Positions 34,545 through 42,124 of a DNA stretch of 42,124 nt are shown one piece after another (position 1 is the stretch's first letter; each line of letters opens with the position of its first letter). Source of the DNA: Chromera velia (taxonomy: Eukaryota; Sar; Chromeraceae); contig JAHBMJ010001964.1 in NCBI GenBank assembly GCA_018398765.1, positions 65,045 to 107,168 of the forward strand. Direction: 5' to 3'. Position numbers and translations under genes: made by a program. A model generated the notes under the pieces. That model searched no databases, had not been told where the DNA came from, and saw only the letters and a program-made list of their open reading frames with translations.

Positions 34545-37500
34545 TCAAACAAAATCTTCTTCGTCTTCTGGGGCCTCGTCCCCCGAGGGAACACGCACAT
34601 ACGCCCCCCCTGTCCCCTCACCCCACACCCGACGATTCCCCCCATCCCCCCCTCGTCCCCACCCACTGAGGGCGTCTACCCGGAAATCTCGGAGGGGCGA
34701 CCCTTCACCCGGATGAGTGACCACGTCCAGCTGATCTACCGTCGTCCCCAGCCCGATCCGTGTACCTCTGTGCTGAGGGAAATCCTGTCGTGCTGTATGA
34801 ATACCAGGAGACGACTGGATCGACAACATCTCCCGATCCAATGCCCCGGTGTCTTGCAGGTGGGACTGCGTGTGACCGCTACTCGGGTAGGAAGCATCGA
34901 GTACCGACCTCCGACCGTCTACTGAGATTGGTCCCAACGGATCACTCCCTTGGTACCGGCCTGTCCCTCGCATAGGCCCCCTATCCCTCTCCCTCTCCAA
35001 GCGCACCATCTGCTGGTCACGCATTTTTCTATCGTTACGCTCTCGGAGCCGCGCAACATACTCAGAGTGTGCACCTGCGGACCCCGCACGCGGCACCTGG
35101 ACCTCATCGCGTATTACCGAAGGCATCAAGTGCCTTTGACCGCCCCCGGGGATATTCGGTGCGTGGGGGGGGTGGAGGGACGTGCGGACTGACTGAGGCT
35201 GTTTTGCGGGAGAGCGCATGGCAAAAGGTGCAACTCGGTTGAGCATCTCACGAGAGTCCATGCTGGAGGCTCTCAGAGTTTCATGAGGTGCTGAAGATGG
35301 GGAAGGGAACAATTCACTATCCCTCGGTCTGTCTCTCTCTTTTCTTGGCGCAAGACGTGCTCCTGCAGAGAGATTCCGTCTGTGCTTGGAGTGACGCGGG
35401 ACTGCATCAAATTCACTCACCGCTTGACGCTCCCCTCCTGACGGCGCACTATCGCCATCAAGAGACAGACCGGGGCTCGAAGCAACCCCTCCTAAGAACT
35501 CCCCCCTCGACCCCCCATGCGGGATGATGGGTTGCATCCACGTCGGCTGTGCAGCGTCGACACGGAGCCCCCCACGAGCAAACACGCCGGCTGCGGTAGC
35601 AGCAGTCTGTAGAGGCACCCCTCTTCCCCCCGTTGTGCGGCGACTGCCGGACTGTCTGGCTGCTGGGGGCCCCTCAGGACCCCAGACTTCAGGCTGCTGA
35701 CCGGGGACCGAAGAAAGGGCCCCGGCCCAGTTGGGGGAAATGACTCCGGTGGGCCCGTGCAGACCTAAGTCCCCGGCAACCGCCCTGCTGGCCTCAAGCG
35801 AAGCCCCCGAGTCCCATGGCAGACTGACAGGCAGAGACGGCTCTGCATACTGGACACCGATCTTGTTCATGAACAATGTCAGCGCACTGCAAGAGATAGA
35901 GAAAAAGGAGGAGAAAAGATTGGAACTTCTGCTAACGTCTTGCAGATAAAGGAAGGCGGATGATTTCCAGAAAGCGAACGAACAGTTGCATAGAAGACTT
36001 CTACGGCTGAGGGAGGACAAATACTTCTTTATCCTTTTCCGATAAGCCTCGTCTTTCCCTGTTCAGTCTTCTTCTGACCCATCCTATCCATTCCGTCTGT
36101 CTGTCTTTCTGTCAGTCTGTCAGTCTGAAAGAAGGGAAGAGAAAAAGGAAAGAAAAGACAATATAGTCCGTCAGTCTGTCTGTCTATTTCTGCGTGAATC
36201 GCTCGATCATCGGTAGCTCCTTTCTCTTTGTCCACGCCTTACTTCTCTTGCTCACTCCTTCTTTCTTGTCTGGATCTGGCCGTGTGCAGAGCGCTCAAAG
36301 CAGAGCCGATAATTTTGAATGGTCGATCGCATACAAACCCAGATCTATTCTACCCAAACACTCTCAGACCCTGCCTAACCAGCTTCATTCTATCTCCCAA
36401 CCTGAAAAAGGGCATGATCGATCGTGCATGCAGAAGAGTTAGGCAAATGTTTCCCCCCTTCCCTTTCTTGTCTGACTCCCCTCCTCCACCGAACACCACC
36501 TAGATGAAAGAACAACAAAAACAATAGACTTACTCCCAGAGGGCCATACGAGAGGCATAGATCTCCTTCCATCTGTCCCATCCCAATCTGTGGGTCACCC
36601 AGATGTCCATGTGGATGAAGTGACCAACTGCGAAGGATCCGATGTTGAACCAGGGCTCCTCTAACCACTCGCTGCTCCGATTCCGAAGGTAGATACTGAC
36701 GAAGTCCCTCACCATCTGAAATCATTCATGAAGGCCGAAACAAACGTCCACAAAGAGTCTTTACTATCTCGAGAAAACATTCAGTCTCTGAAGCTTGCTT
36801 CCTTAAAGAATGAACCCGCCTGCTCAATGAGGAATGAGTACTTAAGTCGATGGGGATGGACGTGTCTCTGTCTGCCTATTTTTAGACAGGGAGACCGAAA
36901 TATTTCAAGTGATCCTTCATCCCCTTCTCTCACTCTTTTTGGGGGGGGGAGGCAGTCACTGTTAGCTGAGTCAGCGCAGTGCAATACATCCAGACTGCAC
37001 AGGACCTTTAGAACTTCGCCCGAATGTTTCTTGAGCTGAAAGGAATTTTCATGCATTCGCTTTTTTCTCTTCAAAGAAAAGCAAGACACAAACCAAAGAA
37101 AACTCTTTGCCAAAACTCCAACGAATCGAAATCAAGCAACAAAGCCAGGAAGGAAAGAAGACAAAGACAGTGACAGATTGATCAACCCGACCTTGAGCTT
37201 CTCTGGAGGTGTGTCAAATTTGACCCTTATACCGAATGCAAAGCACGCCTGAGGGCTGCGACTCTCGTTGACTACGGTCATCCTGCCCAGCTCAAAGTTC
37301 GGAATGATCACCTGCATTGAATGCATCCATCAAGGTCACACACAAGAACACCGCTTTTCTGTATTTCACATGGAATCACGTCAGACTTCGGAGGGAGGGC
37401 AGGATCACCCACGTAAAAGATATCAACTGCAGGAGAGACACGGGAGTCAACTCCGAAAGGGAGTCAGAAAGGGCCATGCATGTCGGGGTAAGAGAGCAGA

Positions 37501-40500
37501 CCCGAGATGTTTCTGGTTGTAGAACCATCTGCGGATGATGAGGGTTGTGCAGGGGAGAGCGAGGAGCAAAAGGAAACAGAATGAAAAGAGAAGAAGCCCA
37601 TAGTGATTCCAGTGGAAAAATCTGTTGTCGTGTCCTCAAAAATAAATAAATGAAACCTTGTGGTGCCAAGGCTAGCGCGTGCGTTTCTTTTCAAGTTTTC
37701 ATGCCCACCCATCCACCCACCCTTTTATTGAAGATCGTCACGAAGTGTGTGGTCGTTGCGTGGACTTCCTTCACAATCATCAGAGGGAGGGAGTCCACGC
37801 TTCCGCCCAACACAGAGACTCTGCGTTCAATCACGCATGCAGCAAAAGTGGAAGGCAGTTCAGAAAAGGCTACTAAGAACACAGGAGTACTTTGACCAGA
37901 CTCCTCAGAGAATTTGTCGGAACACTTCAGCAAGACGAGTAGACAAAAGCGCCAGCAGCAGCGACAGACAGATAAGACAGGGGCACGGAGACCGACTGGC
38001 TGACTGACAGACAGACGGGCAGAAAGACAGGAGAATAACTCAAAAAAATGGAAGCAAACAATTCTGAAAGCCAGAAGTGGAATTCGTTCTTTTCCCACCC
38101 ACTCCCTCAAGTCATCATGAGGGGCAAATAAGCCAGCCACCATACAGCCATCCAGACACACGGCGACGTTTAGACAGACAGACAGACAGACTCAAGCAAC
38201 ACCAGCGGGGACCGTCGATCTTCCCTCTTTTCCGACCTGTCTCCGATGTCGAACGGATGTTGGAAGAAGAGGAAAGCCATAGAATCAAAAAGATTCCGGC
38301 AGCTGTTACCTGCGCAAAGAAGGGGAAAGGAAAGCAATTGAGACAAACCTGGTGAGGTGAAGCCGATCGCTGACAGACAAGAGGAAAACGGCCCGGATGG
38401 GCACGGGGCAGAGCGAGAAAGAAAAGGGGTATGGAACGGACAACGACGGAGCGAATTTAGAAAGACAGGGAAGATGGAACAACGAAGAAAGAAAGATAGA
38501 TGGATAAAAAAAAAGAGTAAAGCAAGATTTAGCATGCAGTCGCAAGGACTTTCTGGAGGCTCACCGACGCAGGAAAGTCTTGGAAGCAACCCGTCACGCA
38601 CGGGGTTTTGTCGAATGCTTGCACAACGTCATTCACTTTACCAGCCGACCAAGCAAGAGTGGAAGCGTTGAAAAGAAGAGAAGATTCAGCCTCGAACATG
38701 ACGTGTTGGGAGGCCAAACGAACCGAAAGCAAACGAAATTGAAGCGACAACTGCCAGCATCGGCACGAGAACCTGAGAGAAGTCGACACCGGAAACGATG
38801 AGTGCGATGAAGATTGTGATCACCCACAAATTGCACCCGAGCATTTGCCTCACGAGACTGGTGATGCTGTCGAGGGACTGCAGGCAGGCAGGCAGGCAAA
38901 ATCAGGGAGGAATCAAAAATGAAGGGACCGCAGTTAAGTACAAAAACGAGGAGGGTGTGCTGGTGCTTTGGGAGTAAAGTGGAAAGATTAGACATCCACC
39001 TCTTATTCTTTCTCTGCTTCATCCTCACATCGGTCTCAAGGGGAAGAGAAGACGCGGAAGGACTGAAGGTGTCAATTCAAGAAAAAACAACCCAACAAGA
39101 CAACGAAGAAGCCAAAAAATGCCAGGAGCAACCTAGCGAGCAAAACCCCATGGGGGGGGAACCGGAGCACAGCGAAGAATTGAGAGAGACACGGTGCCCC
39201 GAAGACCCTGCCCTGCCCTCAAAGACAGGCCACTCAAACGAGAGAGAATGCTGTCACTCTTCTAACTACCCCTCAACCGCAAAGAAAAAAAAAACTCAAA
39301 CTGACGAGAATGCTTTTGATGATGTTGTTCCGTTCGAAGTGAAGGAAAAGAAGTGACCGTGCGAATTTGACGTAGGAGACCCGACCACTACCTGAACGCA
39401 TTTTTTCACATATTTGGAGAGTGACCATCTCCACATAAGAAGGAAGGAAACAGAACAAGGCACTGAACAACTCCGAGATTGAACACCCACTCGCTTTCGC
39501 TCAGTTCCGAAGCAACGGAGAGAAGAGAGAGGCGTCAGCCCCTCACTAGAGAGACCCACGCGGTCCGAAGTCGGTTGGAAAGAAAGTACGCGTGTGTCTT
39601 GTCCGCACTGACAAGGAGTGCGAGGACATGTTTCCACTTTTTCGTCTCTCCCTTTTCTCTCTCGCTTATACAAACACGCATGCGCACACACTGACCGACT
39701 CTGCTTCAACAATCCTTTGCTTTTCCAAGACGGACAGAGAAAAAAACACATTCCAAAGGGAGAAGACAACCTAAGAAAAACAATCAAAAACGGACCTGTG
39801 TAGTCGAATGCAGCCATGACCTCCTCCGCCTCCGAGGGCGGCAGGAACATCTGGAAGGTTGCCAGCCAGATGTACTGCCCGCACATGGCCGCTTGAAGTC
39901 TCTGCCTCTGGGAATTCTGACCAACACTACCGTCCGACCCTCCGTGGGATCCGTCTCCTCTCCCTTTCAAGCCCCTTCCTCCCCCCCCAAAGCCCATCCC
40001 CACTTTCTGGAGCATTCTTCTGGAGACATCCTGCAATTGGATGATTGTGGGCTGCATCAAATGACCATTGGGGACAGAAGAGCCTCTGTGCTCAGGAATT
40101 GGCAGTGCTACTTGGTGAGTGGAGGCGGCTGGGGCAGCGGCATCGGGGGCGGACGAGCTTCGACCTTTGTGTTTGAAAACTGACCACCCTCCTGCTCGCC
40201 CTCTGTGCTGCTGCTGCTGTGGAGTCATGCCTCGTTGCGAAGACTGACGTCGTAATCCGGCACCTGCATTTGGACCTTGAGGGGGTGCTTTTGAATTTCG
40301 ATTTTTGTTTGAATTTTTGAATGGCCAAATGCTCTGACGGGGCCGTGCAGCTGCCGGGGTCGACATGTCAACGGAGCGTTTCCGGCCGAGTTGCATGGTG
40401 GTTCCTCTGCCTAGAGCCCCCTCTGCACTGTGCTGGGGTTCTTCCTGCATGTTGGGCAGTACTCTTGTTGAGGGTCTCGGTTCGATGGGACGGGCGTGGT

Positions 40501-41763
40501 CCTGTACGAGGCTCGTGGCTTCGGCGTGGGAGAGGGGGCTGAGGTCCATGGGAGGGAGGGGAAGGTCATATCTGGGGGAGCCGGCTGGGGACCCTGAGGA
40601 GTCATGGGGAAGGGGTAGGGGCTGACCGTTGATTGCTGTAGTGGGAAGGATCAGCGGAGCGGGGGCGTCGGGCCGTGAGAGACCTGGTTGAACAGGGCTG
40701 GTGATCTCGGCGGGAAAATGAGCAACTGCCTGCTTTGTGTGTGCGAGGTTGGCCAGTGCTGTTGCTGCTTTTTGAGTTTGCTCTGCATTTTCGGGGGAAG
40801 ACTGCGGTACAGCAATTTCAGGTTCTGCAGCAGGGGCTGCGGGAAGAACTAGTACGTCAGTGTCTGGATCGACAACCAGTGGGGGGGCGGGAACTTCGAT
40901 AAGAGTTGGAATGACGGTGGTGGGGGCAGCAGCCGTGGAGGAAGCAGCGGTAACGGTCCCACCGACACCTCCAGCAGGAGCAGGAAAGGCAGACGGATGA
41001 ATGTCTCGTGTCACTTTCGGGTTTGTTGGGCCTTCACCTGTCCCCCTTCCCGTCATGTCCAGTTTCTTTGTTTCATCCTGTTCAAGTAGAATGTCTGCTT
41101 GTCTTTGGACTTCGTTGGCCAAGAGGGCGTTGAAGAGATGGGGTGCAGCAGCGAAGGCGTCCCTTGATCTTTTGATTTGAAATTTTCCTTCTGCAATCGA
41201 GTGCGCATTTGTGCATACATCGGTTCTGGAATCCATCTCGAGAAACCCGCAGAAAGTGGAGAAGCAACACAACTAACGACACAGGTAGGAAGACAAGACA
41301 AGGAAAGCAGATCCCCCAAAAGATCTCTCTCAGCCAGAAACTCCAAAACAGATATGTCCTTTCTTTACGCAAGCTGACTGATTGATGGAAAGATATATCG
41401 CTCATACAGAGGGGAGTGGAAAAAAGCGGGGAATTGCGCACACCAAGCAAAGCCGTTGAAGCTTTTCCTCCTACCGAGAGAAGGCAAGAAGTCTAGGGAA
41501 AGGTCTCTTATCGTAATGAATTATGGGGCATTCACGGATTCGAATGCTCAATCACACATCACTCACCGCCTATAAAGATTGTGAATTGCGACCCTCGAAT
41601 AGTATTTCGGATCTGCCACACGTCGAACGTCGGGCTGTCCTGTGCCTTCTCTGGGTCGAGCAGCTTGACGAACGACTTCGAGAAGTTGGCCCCCTTGATC
41701 AACCGTCCGGCTGACTGGAGCTTCTCTTTACTCGTATGGACGGTGGTGTGCCAGTAGATCTTG
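34545..41763 (-). CDS. Gene H: MscS-like (MSL) mechanosensitive ion channel, 5' end beyond window
   Basis: Exons on the minus strand: 41567-41763, 39796-41190, 39392-39462, 38724-38877, 38237-38309, 37721-37820, 37502-37528, 37192-37311, 36534-36715, 34545-35886; phases agree, 1219 residues in the window. The pattern follows plant MSL4-10 channels: GQYIWLATFQMFLPPSEAEE (MSL: YIYxxDFMRFL.EDEAE), LWVITIFIALIVSGVDFSQV and AFGNSCRNLFDSMAFLFFQ then HPFDIGDR (MSL: FESxxFLFxxHPFDVGDR). Beyond these come IVKEVHATTTHFVTIFNKR, VIIPNFELGR, VKFDTPPEKL and HMDIWVTHRLGWDRW (MSL: VWVTHRMN). It gates ions in response to membrane tension. Oddities: a Pro/Ala/Ser/Gln-rich insert of about 400 residues in exon 39796-41190 and a 420-residue disordered C-terminal tail, acidic at the very end. 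N-terminal membrane segments should lie past 42124. Confidence 0.85.
36085..36182. repeat. Interrupted (TGTC)n with GA-rich core in gene H last intron
   Basis: Two blocks of TGTC/CAGT units flank a GA-rich core whose reverse complement (GACTATATTGTCTTTTCTTTCC-like) matches the cores in the gene A arrays near 5089 and 5138. In the sense of gene H it reads GACA, opposite to most arrays in the window. Confidence 0.75.
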
Positions 41764-41935
41764 CTGCAATTAATTCATTCATCAGGGGAACTCACGATGG
41801 GATGCGATGCGAAAGGAGAACGGCGGCGGGAAAAAAAGGGAGGAGAGGAAGTAAGAAGTGAGGCAAGAGTGCATCGAAAACAAAGCCGACAGACACTTCA
41901 ACACACACGAAGAAAGTATCACATCCACACCCACC

Positions 41936-41986
<51 letters not shown>

Positions 41987-42034
41987 GTAAGAAGTGAGGC
42001 AAGAGTGCATTGAAAACAAAACCGACAGACACTT

Positions 42035-42070
<36 letters not shown>

Positions 42071-42124
42071 ACACACACAAAGAGAGAGAGAGAGAGAGAA
42101 AGAAAGAGAGAGAGGGGGGGGGGG
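41764..42124. other. Gene H upstream intron: 60-bp direct repeat and microsatellites
   Basis: A sequence of about 59 bp containing GTAAGAAGTGAGGCAAGAGT occurs at 41851-41909 and again at 41987-42045 with about 4 differences, each followed by (CA)n and then (GA)n. The window ends in (CA)n-(GA)n-poly-G. Exon 41567-41763 begins inside a codon, so this is intronic. Confidence 0.75.

Noticed and set aside
34196-34666. Minus-strand Gly-rich frame overlapping the end of gene H
   Set aside because: It is a shifted shadow of the terminal exon of gene H plus 3' sequence, with no acceptor or start context.
38060-38190. Candidate channel exon containing VCLDGCMVAGLFAPHDD
   Set aside because: Exon 38237-38309 ends HPFDIGD-AG and joins 37820 in phase to give GDRVSVLGG, which fits the channel family; the intermediate piece would disrupt the core.
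1-42124. CRISPR arrays, bacterial operons, tRNA or rRNA genes
   Set aside because: Repeats are simple tandem units without spacers, genes have spliceosomal introns, and no cloverleaf or rRNA-like sequence was seen by eye.

Overview
The window is nuclear eukaryotic DNA with eight gene models, most of them intron-rich. It has long exons of about 50-55% GC, introns full of simple repeats, and clearly AT-rich stretches between genes. The gene content (pepsin-type protease, MscS-like channel, SURP/CID splicing protein, NEPRO/RMP1-like protein), the repeat-laden introns and the TGCATGCA boxes in promoters suggest an alveolate. A chromerid alga such as Chromera velia is my best guess, but this is an inference and no marker gene proves it.

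Layout, left to right. (A) 819-6771, minus: an 11-exon gene for a secreted, tryptophan-rich protein I do not recognise. (B) 7343-12482, plus: a 9-exon pepsin-family aspartic protease with both catalytic DTG/DSG motifs and a C-terminal membrane segment. (C) 14107-16545, minus: an intronless 812-residue protein with SURP, CID-like, RS-rich and CCHC zinc-knuckle parts (CHERP-like). (D) 17280-23810, plus: a 10-exon gene for a large low-complexity protein starting with a myristoylation-like MGSSQS. (E) 24964-27331, plus: a 3-exon membrane protein with a Cys-rich PAN/apple-like head and three membrane segments. (F) 28665-29354, minus: an intronless DUF2306-type multispanning membrane protein. (G) 30110-31886, plus: an intronless NEPRO/RMP1-like protein broken by an assembly gap. 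(H) 34545-41763, minus: at least 10 exons of an MscS-like (MSL) mechanosensitive channel whose 5' end lies beyond the window.

Three pairs are divergent (A/B, C/D, F/G) with 570-755 bp between start codons. Two of those spacers, plus the region before E, carry GC-rich palindromic islands, and the A/B and F/G spacers carry TGCATGCA boxes. B/C and G/H are tail to tail. No operon or shared pathway is evident. C and G are both predicted RNA-processing factors and both lack introns.

The most unusual signal is in the introns. I hand-spliced 38 introns using reading-frame phase; 18 have C at intron position +3, with an apparent donor consensus GTCNGT in place of the usual GTRAGT. Tetranucleotide repeats of the form (GTCN)n often begin right at the donor and may have grown from it. 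A 40-bp perfect palindrome flanked by direct repeats sits in intron 2 of gene D.
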